The notes beneath the pieces were generated by a model that was not told the origin of the DNA, searched no databases, and worked only from the letters and a program-made list of their open reading frames with translations. A program made the position numbers and the translations under genes. A stretch of 64,000 nt of DNA from an uncultured Dysosmobacter sp. (GTDB taxonomy: Bacteria > Bacillota > Clostridia > Oscillospirales > Oscillospiraceae), in NCBI GenBank assembly GCA_934590165.1, contig CAKTOO010000003.1, forward strand, positions 84,074 through 148,073. Reading direction: 5' to 3'. Below are positions 25,728-32,404 of the stretch, piece by piece. Every line of letters begins with the position of its first letter. The stretch's first letter is position 1.

Positions 25728-25738
25728 GGGAGAGAGGG

Positions 25739-26671
25739 TCAATCCGCGAACAGCGGCGTAGAAAGATAGCGATCACCGGTGTCCGGCAGCAGGGCCACGA
25801 TGGTCTTGCCCTTGTTTTCCGGCCGCTTGGCCAGCTGGATGGCGGCCCAGACGGCGGCACCGGAGGAGATGCCCACCAGTACGCCTTCTTTCTTGCCGAT
25901 CAGCTTGCCGGTGGCGAAGGCGTCGTCGTTCTCCACGGCGATGACCTCGTCGTAAATCTTGGTATCCAGCACATCCGGCACAAAACCGGCGCCGATGCCC
26001 TGAATCTTATGGCTGCCGGCAGTGCCCTTGCTCAGCACGGGAGAGGAAGCGGGTTCCACCGCCACCACCTTCACATTGGGATTCTGGCTCTTCAGATATT
26101 CACCAACACCGGTGACAGTGCCGCCGGTGCCGACACCGGCCACGAAAATATCCACCTTGCCGTCGGTGTCCGCCCAAATCTCAGGACCTGTGGTGGCCTT
26201 GTGGACGGCGGGGTTGGCAGGGTTGACAAACTGGCCGGGAATGAAGCTGTTCGGGATCTCCTTGGCCAACTCGTCGGCCTTGGCGATGGCGCCTTTCATG
26301 CCCTTGGCGCCTTCCGTCAACACCAGCTCCGCGCCGTAGGCCTTCATCAGCTGGCGGCGCTCCACGCTCATGGTCTCGGGCATGACGATAATGATGCGGT
26401 AGCCCCGGGCGGCGGCCACGGAAGCAAGGCCGATGCCGGTGTTGCCGGAGGTGGGCTCAATGATGACGGAACCGGGCTTCAGAAGGCCCTTCTGCTCCGC
26501 GTCATCGATCATGGCCTTGGCAATGCGGTCCTTCACGCTGCCCGCGGGGTTGAAATACTCCAGCTTGCCCAGGACCTTGGCCTCCAAGCCCTCTTCCTTT
26601 TCAATGTGGACCAGTTCCAGCAGGGGAGTCTTGCCAATCAGCTGGTCGGCGGATGTATAAATGTTGCTCAT
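25739..26671 (-). CDS. cysK: Cysteine synthase A (O-acetylserine sulfhydrylase)
   Basis: A 310-residue PLP enzyme making cysteine from O-acetylserine and sulfide. The PLP lysine is K47 in NPAGSVKDR; the substrate loop TSGNTG is at 74-79 and the phosphate-binding GTGGT is in the middle. Of two ATGs, the one at 26671 is favoured because AGGAGG lies 8 bases upstream; the upstream ATG would be only 2 bases from it. The leader carries a strong promoter, an Rrf2-type operator and a Cys-rich short ORF. It works with cysE at 41870, which makes O-acetylserine. Confidence 0.95.
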   Translation of the reverse strand: MSNIYTSADQLIGKTPLLELVHIEKEEGLEAKVLGKLEYFNPAGSVKDRIAKAMIDDAEQKGLLKPGSVIIEPTSGNTGIGLASVAAARGYRIIIVMPETMSVERRQLMKAYGAELVLTEGAKGMKGAIAKADELAKEIPNSFIPGQFVNPANPAVHKATTGPEIWADTDGKVDIFVAGVGTGGTVTGVGEYLKSQNPNVKVVAVEPASSPVLSKGTAGSHKIQGIGAGFVPDVLDTKIYDEVIAVENDDAFATGKLIGKKEGVLVGISSGAAVWAAIQLAKRPENKGKTIVALLPDTGDRYLSTPLFAD

Positions 26672-26737
26672 GATCATTTCCTCCTAATACATATAGTTGT
26701 CGTGTGATGTGTAATGTGTGTTGTTATTGAAAAATGC

Positions 26738-26782
26738 TCAGCAACACGGGCAACATCGGAGGGAACATCTGTAATCCTTCAT
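26738..26782 (-). CDS. Cys-rich leader peptide ORF upstream of cysK
   Basis: A 14-codon ORF, MKDYRCSLRCCPCC, followed by TGA. Five of fourteen residues are Cys. It lies in the cysK 5' leader about 25 bases after the predicted transcription start, with AAAGG nine bases before the ATG. Codons 6-9 include TTCCCTCC, whose CCTCC can pair with the GGAGG of cysK (26684-26680). A ribosome slowed at the TGT/TGC codons would cover this anti-SD and could free cysK translation. This is an attenuator model from sequence, not shown experimentally. Confidence 0.6.
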   Translation of the reverse strand: MKDYRCSLRCCPCC

Positions 26783-26809
26783 TTAAACCAACCTTTCGAG
26801 TAGGTTAAT
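26783..26809. promoter_or_regulatory. Rrf2-type operator of cysK
   Basis: Inverted repeat TTAAACC-N13-GGTTAAT covering the predicted transcription start. The same design occurs at the dehydratase gene (28211-28235) and the rrf2 gene (28302-28328). Confidence 0.6.
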
Positions 26810-26813
26810 GCGA

Positions 26814-26842
26814 ATTATAATGCGGAAGGGCCCTGTTGTCAA
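26814..26842 (-). promoter_or_regulatory. Sigma-A promoter of cysK
   Basis: On the minus strand TTGACA (26842-26837), spacer of 17, TATAAT (26819-26814): consensus match in both boxes. Confidence 0.85.
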
Positions 26843-26882
26843 TAGAAAATTACAAAAAATTTCCGCCGGCTGCGGAAGACCG

Positions 26883-26920
26883 CGAAAAAAAGGAGGGAGC
26901 ACACACTGTGCTCTCTCCGA
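26883..26920 (-). terminator. Terminator downstream of the dehydratase gene
   Basis: On the minus strand, stem GGAGAGAGCACA / TGTGCTCCCTCC followed by a run of seven T. It separates the dehydratase gene from the cysK promoter. Confidence 0.8.
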
Positions 26921-26949
26921 AATGGCGGTATTTGAAATTGAAAGCGCGG

Positions 26950-28146
26950 TTACTGGACGGTATAGACAAAGGTCTTCTGCATGGTCTCCTCCGTGATCTC
27001 CTGACCGATGCCGGGCAGCTCCGGGACCACCAGGTCGCCGTGCTCGTCCGGCAGGTAGTCATACACGCAGGTGTCCCGCAGGCCCTGCTTGATGCCGTAG
27101 GAGTGCTGCTCATGGATGAGGAAGTTAGGAATGACAGTCTCCACGTGCAGCGCCGCCGCCTGGGAGATGGGGCCGCCGCACACGTGGACCTGGACCTTTA
27201 CATCATAGGTGTCAGCCATATCGCAGATTTTCTTGGTCTCGGAAATGCCGCCGCACAGGCACACATCCGGCTGGATGACGCTCAGGGAGCGGTTTTCAAA
27301 GAAGGGACGGTAGCCCAGCCGGGTATAGATACGCTCACCGGAGGCAATAGGGATCTTGATCTTATCCTTGATCTCCCGCATGGACACGGCGTTGAGGGGA
27401 TGGACGGGCTCCTCGTAGTACATAATGTTCAGGTCGTCGATGTAGTTTGCCAGCTGGATGGCGGTGCTGGTATCCGTGAAAGAGTGCAGCTCGATGATGA
27501 TGTCCAGCGCGCTGTCCAGGTCCCGGATGGCCTTCAGACGCGCCCGGACCAGTTCCAGCACGTGCTGGGGCATCTGGCCCCGCAGACGCCAGTCCGCGTC
27601 CTGCTTTGTCCGCTGCCAGTTGCCGTTCGCGGCCACGCCTACCGGGTCCACCTTGACGGCGGTATATCCCTGGGCCATGGCCTTTTTGGCGGCTTCTGCG
27701 TACTGCTCGGGGGTGATCATATTGCGGTCCTCCAGGTCCCAGTCGAACTGGATCTGGCTGGCGTAGGCCCGCAGCTTGTCATTGGTCTTGCCGCCCAGCA
27801 TCTGGTAAACGGGCACATTGTAATATTTGCCCTTGATGTCCCACAGGGCGATGTCGATGGCGCTCATGCCCGCGTTGATGACGGTGCCGCCGCCCATGCC
27901 CCAGAAGGTGGTGCGGAACAGCTTTTCCCGGATGGCCTCGCTTCTCAGCGGGTCCATGCCGATGATGAGCTGACTGAAATCCCGTACCATTCCCACGCCC
28001 GCGTAATGGGCGTTGCCGTAGGCCAGGCCGACTTCGCCGAAGCCGCTGATGCCCGCGTCGGTGTTGATGCGGATGCAGATGGGGGCGCAGTCCTCGTAGT
28101 TCAGACATTTTGCAAAGTCAAAGACATCGATACTTGTGATCTTCAT
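26950..28146 (-). CDS. Enolase-superfamily dehydratase (mandelate racemase/galactonate dehydratase-like)
   Basis: A 398-residue member of the enolase superfamily. Probable metal ligands are E219, E245 (YYEEP) and E271 (SGERIY). Likely catalytic bases are K165 in KVDP and H321 in VQVHVCGG. These fit acid-sugar dehydratases more than racemases, but the substrate is unknown. ATG 28146 has AAGGAG seven bases upstream; an in-frame ATG at 28212 without a ribosome site would add 22 residues. It has its own promoter with the same Rrf2-type operator as cysK. Confidence 0.85.
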   Translation of the reverse strand: MKITSIDVFDFAKCLNYEDCAPICIRINTDAGISGFGEVGLAYGNAHYAGVGMVRDFSQLIIGMDPLRSEAIREKLFRTTFWGMGGGTVINAGMSAIDIALWDIKGKYYNVPVYQMLGGKTNDKLRAYASQIQFDWDLEDRNMITPEQYAEAAKKAMAQGYTAVKVDPVGVAANGNWQRTKQDADWRLRGQMPQHVLELVRARLKAIRDLDSALDIIIELHSFTDTSTAIQLANYIDDLNIMYYEEPVHPLNAVSMREIKDKIKIPIASGERIYTRLGYRPFFENRSLSVIQPDVCLCGGISETKKICDMADTYDVKVQVHVCGGPISQAAALHVETVIPNFLIHEQHSYGIKQGLRDTCVYDYLPDEHGDLVVPELPGIGQEITEETMQKTFVYTVQ

Positions 28147-28210
28147 AGCAATTCTCCTTGCCTTCTGCGGTATAGGCCCTTTGTCACCGGGATGAATGTT
28201 ATTCGACCTC

Positions 28211-28235
28211 ATACCAATTTTTTTAATGGGTTAAT
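28211..28235. promoter_or_regulatory. Rrf2-type operator of the dehydratase gene
   Basis: ATACC-N13-GGTTAAT, placed at the transcription start just as at cysK. Flanking bases (GGTTAATACGAATTGTAAT) also match the cysK site closely. Confidence 0.55.
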
Positions 28236-28239
28236 ACGA

Positions 28240-28268
28240 ATTGTAATTTGCCTTACTCCGGCTGTCAA
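28240..28268 (-). promoter_or_regulatory. Sigma-A promoter of the dehydratase gene
   Basis: Minus strand TTGACA (28268-28263), 17-base spacer, TACAAT (28245-28240). Confidence 0.8.
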
Positions 28269-28291
28269 CGGGTATTTTCCGAAAATTTCCG

Positions 28292-28328
28292 TTGCTTCCC
28301 TATTAACCACGCTGTATAATAGGTTTAT
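28292..28328 (+). promoter_or_regulatory. Promoter of the rrf2 gene with overlapping operator
   Basis: TTGCTT (28292-28297), spacer 17, TATAAT (28315-28320). An inverted repeat ATTAACC-N13-GGTTTAT (28302-28328) covers the -10 box, so the Rrf2 protein probably represses itself. Confidence 0.7.
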
Positions 28329-28347
28329 CTGATAAGGGGGGTGCAGT

Positions 28348-28779
28348 ATGCTGATTTCCACAAAGGGGCGCTATGCGCTGCGTGTCATGATCGATCTTGC
28401 TGAGCACCAGACAGACGGCTTCATCCCGCTGAAAGTGATTGCCCAGCGGCAGGAGATATCGGAAAAATACTTGGAAAGCATCATTAAGCTCCTGGTAAAG
28501 GCCAGGCTTTTGAACGGCCTGCGGGGCAAAGGCGGCGGCTACCAGTTGACGAAAGCGCCGGAGCAGTATACCGTCGGCTCCATTCTGCGCCTGACGGAGG
28601 AGTCCCTGGCCCCGGTCGCCTGCCTGGAAGAAAGCGCGGATGCCTGCCCGAGAATGCAGGCGTGCCGGACCCTGCCCCTTTGGAAGGGACTGGACAAGGT
28701 CATCGGCGACTATTTGGACAATGTCACCCTTGCTGATCTGATGCGGGAAGAGGATGCGGGAAACGACTATGTGATCTGA
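28348..28779 (+). CDS. Rrf2-family transcriptional regulator (IscR/CymR-like)
   Basis: A 143-residue Rrf2 regulator: winged helix at 1-70 with the family start MLISTKGRYALRVMIDLA and the wing RGKGGGYQL. Three cysteines C92, C100 and C106 lie where IscR carries its Fe-S ligands, whereas B. subtilis CymR has none. Fe-S binding is thus possible. Matching operators are present at its own promoter and at cysK and the dehydratase gene, so a cysteine/Fe-S-responsive repressor is likely. RBS: AAGGGGGG. Confidence 0.85.
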   Translation: MLISTKGRYALRVMIDLAEHQTDGFIPLKVIAQRQEISEKYLESIIKLLVKARLLNGLRGKGGGYQLTKAPEQYTVGSILRLTEESLAPVACLEESADACPRMQACRTLPLWKGLDKVIGDYLDNVTLADLMREEDAGNDYVI

Positions 28780-28802
28780 TGCGGTGCACAAGAAGAAAAT
28801 GC

Positions 28803-28850
28803 AAAAAAGCCGCCTGTACACGATACCGAGTACAGGCGGCTTTGCGGCTT
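28803..28850 (+). terminator. Terminator of rrf2
   Basis: Stem GCCGCCTGTA / TACAGGCGGC with an AT-rich loop, A6 before and TTTG after. Confidence 0.75.
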
Positions 28851-28863
28851 TATTGTTAAATGA

Positions 28864-28895
28864 ACGTCGGAGCAAAGTCCGCTTTGCTCCGACGT
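28864..28895. repeat. Perfect 14-bp inverted repeat
   Basis: ACGTCGGAGCAAAG and its complement around TCCG. No T-run follows, so it is probably not a terminator. It lies next to the IS remnant and may be a dispersed palindromic element or mobile-element end. Confidence 0.5.
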
Positions 28896-28927
28896 GTCGT
28901 GTGTCGACAGAAAAGATGCGTTCTGGC

Positions 28928-29047
28928 AAATTTCAAGCAAGTGTCGCTTCCTATATTGAGTCTTATAACACCCAAAGGCCTCATCGCACACTGAAAAATC
29001 TAACGCCTTGCCAGGCGGAAGAAAACTTCAACAAGAACGCCAAATGA
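28928..29047 (+). pseudogene. Remnant of an IS transposase C terminus
   Basis: About 40 codons encode a typical end of an integrase-core (IS3-like) transposase: SYIESYNTQRPHRTLKNLTP followed by QAEENF. The upstream catalytic part is absent; the reading frame before it runs into the hairpin region. It sits near a tRNA gene. The rest of 28780-29243 holds terminator and hairpin sequences and no other gene I can support. Confidence 0.7.
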
Positions 29048-29186
29048 GATAGTGGGGTTCGAATCGCCTGACTTTTATGTTTTCTACTTCAATTTGAAGT
29101 GGTTTGAGTCTTTTCGTCTCAGATTTTCCATGGTGCGTCAATCCCCAAAAACGCTGTCATGTCAAGGCTTTCAGAGCATAAAACAG

Positions 29187-29233
29187 CCCCACCAAATTCG
29201 CAAGTCTCATCGACTTGTTCGAATTGGGTGGGG
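29187..29233 (-). terminator. Probable terminator of tRNA-Leu
   Basis: A long imperfect stem (CCCCACC-AATTCG-AAGTC and its complement, loop TCATC) 11 bases past the 3' end of the tRNA on the minus strand, followed there by CTGTTTTA. Confidence 0.55.
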
Positions 29234-29243
29234 TCATTCATTT

Positions 29244-29329
29244 TGGTGCCGGTGGTGGGACTCGAACCCACACGGTGTCGCCACCAACGGATTTTGAGTC
29301 CGTCACGTCTACCATTCCATCACACCGGC
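29244..29329 (-). tRNA. tRNA-Leu (anticodon CAA)
   Basis: An 86-nt type II tRNA with CCA encoded. Acceptor stem GCCGGTG/CACCGGC, anticodon stem-loop GACGGA-CTCAAAA-TCCGTT giving anticodon CAA, an extended variable arm (TGGTGGCGACACC) and T-loop GGGTTCGAGTCCC. It reads UUG codons. Confidence 0.93.
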
Positions 29330-29345
29330 GTTCAGATACCTGTAC

Positions 29346-29374
29346 ATTATACAAGAAGTGCGGGGAAAATTCAA
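29346..29374 (-). promoter_or_regulatory. Promoter of tRNA-Leu
   Basis: Minus strand TTGAAT (29374-29369), 17-base spacer, TATAAT (29351-29346), 16 bases before the tRNA 5' end. Confidence 0.75.
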
Positions 29375-29535
29375 GAGGGGATTTCAAAGTAGGGCTAAAA
29401 AATGAACAGACCATTAAATGCGGGGAAATTCAGAAGAAAAGCCTACACAAAAGAGGGGAAACGTGCTATCATATATAAGTTAAATTATGCGATATTATGC
29501 GATTTTGCCTGTCTGGAGAGGAAGGAGGCGGGGAC

Positions 29536-30873
29536 ATGAAAAAAATATTGGCGGTGTGGATGCTGCTGGCAGTGTCTCTGCTGACCTGCGGGTGCGGACT
29601 GACCTTTTCCGCTGAGGAGCTGTACTGCCTGCCCAAGCTCCCGGTGGAATACACGGAGCTGGACAACCAGATCAATGCCATTTTGGCGGAGGGAGCGGAG
29701 TATGCCGCCCCTGCCTCCGGCCGGAATATCCAGCCGGTGCAGCTGGAGGATCTGGACGGCGACGGCCAGGAGGAGGCGGTGGCTTTTTTCCGCAACACCT
29801 CTGACGAAAAGCCTTTGAAGATCTATATTTTTGCCACTGACGGCGAGAGCTACCGGCAGACGGCGGTGATCGAGAGCAGCGGCACCAGTATTTACAGCGT
29901 CACGTACAGCGACCTGAACGCCGACGGCTGTTCGGAGATCCTCGTGGGCTGGCGGGTCACCACGGACCTGCAGGCCCTGGTGGCGTACTCTCTGCGAAAC
30001 GGCGAGGTGACGGAGCTGCTGCGGACCAACTATGTCCGCTACGCCGTTACGAATCTGGACCAGGACCAGCTGCAGGAGCTGGTGGTTTTGCACTCTCTGG
30101 ATGAGAGCGGCAGCGTGGCGGACTATTACGCCTGCCAGGACGGCTCGCTCCAACTGCGCTCCTCCGCCCGCATCTCCGTCACTATGGCGGAGCTGACCCA
30201 ACTGGGACGCATCTCCAGCGGTACGCTGTCAGATGAAGTGCCGGCGCTGTTCGTCACCGGCGTGGAGGAGTCCGCCTGGGCAATTACGGACATCCTGGCG
30301 GTCCGTAACGGAGATTTGGCCAACATCGTCCTCTCGGACGACACCGGCGTGTCCGGTGAGATCGCGCCCTACCGCTCCCTGTATCCCACGGACATCAACG
30401 GCGACGGCGTCACGGAGGTCCCGCGGCCTGTGGCCCTGCCGGACAGGGATGACGGGGGAGAGCAGGCCTACCAGCGCATAGACTGGTGCAGCTATGACAG
30501 TGGCGGAGAGCCCACGACGGTGCTGAGCACTTACCACGATATCGAGGACGGCTGGTACTTCCTCCTGCCGGATGCGTGGACGGACCAAATCACGGTCTCC
30601 CGCGGCGTGGCGCCTGACGAGGCCTATGTGACCTTTTACCGGATGGGCGGCCAGACGCCCCAGTCCTTCCTGCGCATTACCGCCATCACCGGCAGCAGCC
30701 GGAACGTCAAAGCGGTGCGGGGCGGGCGGTTCATTCTCAGCCGCCAGGCGGAGACCATCTACACGGCGGAGCTGCTGGAGGGCAACTCCGGCTGGAGCTT
30801 GGGTATGACGGAGGACGAGGTCCGTTCCGCCTTCAACCTGATCACCAAGGAATGGATGTACGGGGACAACTGA
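29536..30873 (+). CDS. Putative lipoprotein with VCBS/FG-GAP-like repeats
   Basis: A 445-residue protein. The N-terminal signal (MKKILAVWMLLAVSLLTCGC) ends in a lipobox-like sequence, so it is probably membrane-anchored by lipid. The body has Asp-rich calcium-loop-like motifs: LEDLDGDGQEEA, YSDLNADGCSEI and PTDINGDGVTEV, as in beta-propeller FG-GAP/VCBS repeats. It is the first gene of an operon with a response regulator, an EcsC protein and a histidine kinase, and might be the sensory partner of that system. ATG 29536 follows GGAGGCGGGG. Confidence 0.75.
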   Translation: MKKILAVWMLLAVSLLTCGCGLTFSAEELYCLPKLPVEYTELDNQINAILAEGAEYAAPASGRNIQPVQLEDLDGDGQEEAVAFFRNTSDEKPLKIYIFATDGESYRQTAVIESSGTSIYSVTYSDLNADGCSEILVGWRVTTDLQALVAYSLRNGEVTELLRTNYVRYAVTNLDQDQLQELVVLHSLDESGSVADYYACQDGSLQLRSSARISVTMAELTQLGRISSGTLSDEVPALFVTGVEESAWAITDILAVRNGDLANIVLSDDTGVSGEIAPYRSLYPTDINGDGVTEVPRPVALPDRDDGGEQAYQRIDWCSYDSGGEPTTVLSTYHDIEDGWYFLLPDAWTDQITVSRGVAPDEAYVTFYRMGGQTPQSFLRITAITGSSRNVKAVRGGRFILSRQAETIYTAELLEGNSGWSLGMTEDEVRSAFNLITKEWMYGDN

Positions 30874-30894
30874 CGGAAACAGAAAGGATAAATC

Positions 30895-31581
30895 ATGAAA
30901 AAAGTTTTGGTTTTGGAGGATGAATCCAGTATCCGCAGCTTTATCGTCATCAATCTGCGCCGGGCGGGCTATGACGTTATCGAGGCTGAGAGCGGCGAGG
31001 AGGCTCTGGAGCGTTTGAAGGAGCATCCGGACACCAAAGTGGCCCTGCTGGATATCATGCTGCCCGGCATTGACGGCTTTGAGGTCTGCCGCCGCATCCG
31101 GGCCACCAATACGAAAATTGGCATCATCATGCTGACGGCCCGTTCCCAGGAGATGGACAAGGTGACGGGACTGATGACCGGCGCCGACGACTATGTGACA
31201 AAGCCCTTTTCCCCGGCGGAGCTTACAGCCCGGGTGGATGCCCTGTTCCGCCGGGCCGGCGGCGAGGAGCCGGTGCCCTCCGGTGAGATCCGCCAGCCGC
31301 CCTTCCTGCTGAACACCCGGAACCGGACCCTGGAGAAAAACGGCCAGCGCATCAAGCTGACCCAGGTGGAGTACTCCATCATGAAGGTGCTTATGGAAAA
31401 CCCCGGCAAGGCCTTGGCCCGGGAGGAGATTTTGGACATGGTCTGGGGTCGGGACTATTTCGGTGAGCTGAAGATCGTGGATGTGAATATCCGCCGCCTG
31501 CGGCTGAAGATCGAGGACAACGTCCAGAACCCCACCTATATCACCACCGTCTGGGGCTACGGCTACAAATGGGGCTTTTAA
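30895..31581 (+). CDS. OmpR-family response regulator
   Basis: A 228-residue regulator: receiver with D9/E10 acidic pocket, phospho-acceptor D53 (VALLDIMLPG) and K in VTKPFSP, then a winged-helix domain (RTLEKNGQRIKLTQVEYSIM...). Its 3' end overlaps the EcsC gene by 13 bases. The cognate kinase is very likely the one at 32405. Confidence 0.9.
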   Translation: MKKVLVLEDESSIRSFIVINLRRAGYDVIEAESGEEALERLKEHPDTKVALLDIMLPGIDGFEVCRRIRATNTKIGIIMLTARSQEMDKVTGLMTGADDYVTKPFSPAELTARVDALFRRAGGEEPVPSGEIRQPPFLLNTRNRTLEKNGQRIKLTQVEYSIMKVLMENPGKALAREEILDMVWGRDYFGELKIVDVNIRRLRLKIEDNVQNPTYITTVWGYGYKWGF

Positions 31582-32363
31582 GGCGGGAGTCCGCCTGGAC
31601 CAAGGCGTACCGCCAGGTGTGGCAGCGGGAACAGCGGTTTCTGGAGCGCTACGGGACGGCGGAGGCGTCCTCCCTGGAGCGGAAGCTGGATGAAAAGATC
31701 CCGCCCGCCCTGCGAGAAACGCTCCACGGGGCCTTTGTGAAGGCCTTTGAGGTGGTGTTCCAAAAGGGGGACGCTGTCATCCGGAAGGCGGGAGGAACAG
31801 AAAAGCGGCAGCAGGACTTCATGATCCGCAAATACCTGGCGGACCAACGGGAGAGCCGGAGAAATCTGCGGACCTTTCAAAAAGCCGCGGCCGCCTCAGG
31901 GTGGGGCAATGTGGCACTGTCCGGTGCCGCCGGTGTGGGCATGGGCCTTTTTGGCGTGGCCCTGCCGGATATCCCCCTGTTTACGGGGCTGCTGCTGAAA
32001 AGCATCTACGAGACAGCGGAGACCTTTGGCTTTCCCTGCGAGGGAGAGCGGGAGAAAATATTGGCCCTGCGGCTTATTGAGACAGCCCTCTCCAGCGGCG
32101 ATGCGCTGCGGGAGAACGACCGCCTCATCAACGAATTTTTTCAGACGGGCCGCTGGCCGGACCAGCCGGAGCTGACGGAGCGGGTCCGCGCCGCCGCCCG
32201 AAGGCTGTCGGAGACGGTGGTGTACGGCAAATTTTTGCAGAACATCCCGGTGGCCGGCGCGGCCGGCGGCACCAAGGACGCCGTGTGCCTGCGGCGGGTA
32301 CAGCAGTACGCGTCCATCAAGTATGAAAAGCGGTTTTTGATCCGCCGGCGCACCGGCGGTTAA
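31569..32363 (+). CDS. EcsC family protein
   Basis: A 264-residue protein of the EcsC group. The central hydrophobic, Gly-rich stretch (NVALSGAAGVGMGLFGVALP followed by DIPLFTGLLLKSIYE) and the C-terminal AGAAGGTKDAVCLRRVQQYA are family signatures. EcsC is encoded with an ABC transporter in Bacillus but here sits between regulator and kinase genes. Its molecular role is unknown. Confidence 0.85.
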   Translation: MGLLRRESAWTKAYRQVWQREQRFLERYGTAEASSLERKLDEKIPPALRETLHGAFVKAFEVVFQKGDAVIRKAGGTEKRQQDFMIRKYLADQRESRRNLRTFQKAAAASGWGNVALSGAAGVGMGLFGVALPDIPLFTGLLLKSIYETAETFGFPCEGEREKILALRLIETALSSGDALRENDRLINEFFQTGRWPDQPELTERVRAAARRLSETVVYGKFLQNIPVAGAAGGTKDAVCLRRVQQYASIKYEKRFLIRRRTGG

Positions 32364-32404
32364 GGGCATCAGAAAACAACGGAAAAGGAGGCGGAAAGCA
32401 CACC

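Noticed and set aside
28864..28895. Second terminator after rrf2
   Set aside because: The hairpin is perfect but no T-run follows on either strand; the terminator at 28803-28850 suffices.
29052..29478. Three plus-strand reading frames with WWDSNPH or GLEPTR-like peptides
   Set aside because: They are translated from the complement of the tRNA-Leu gene, a well-known annotation artefact, and have no ribosome sites.
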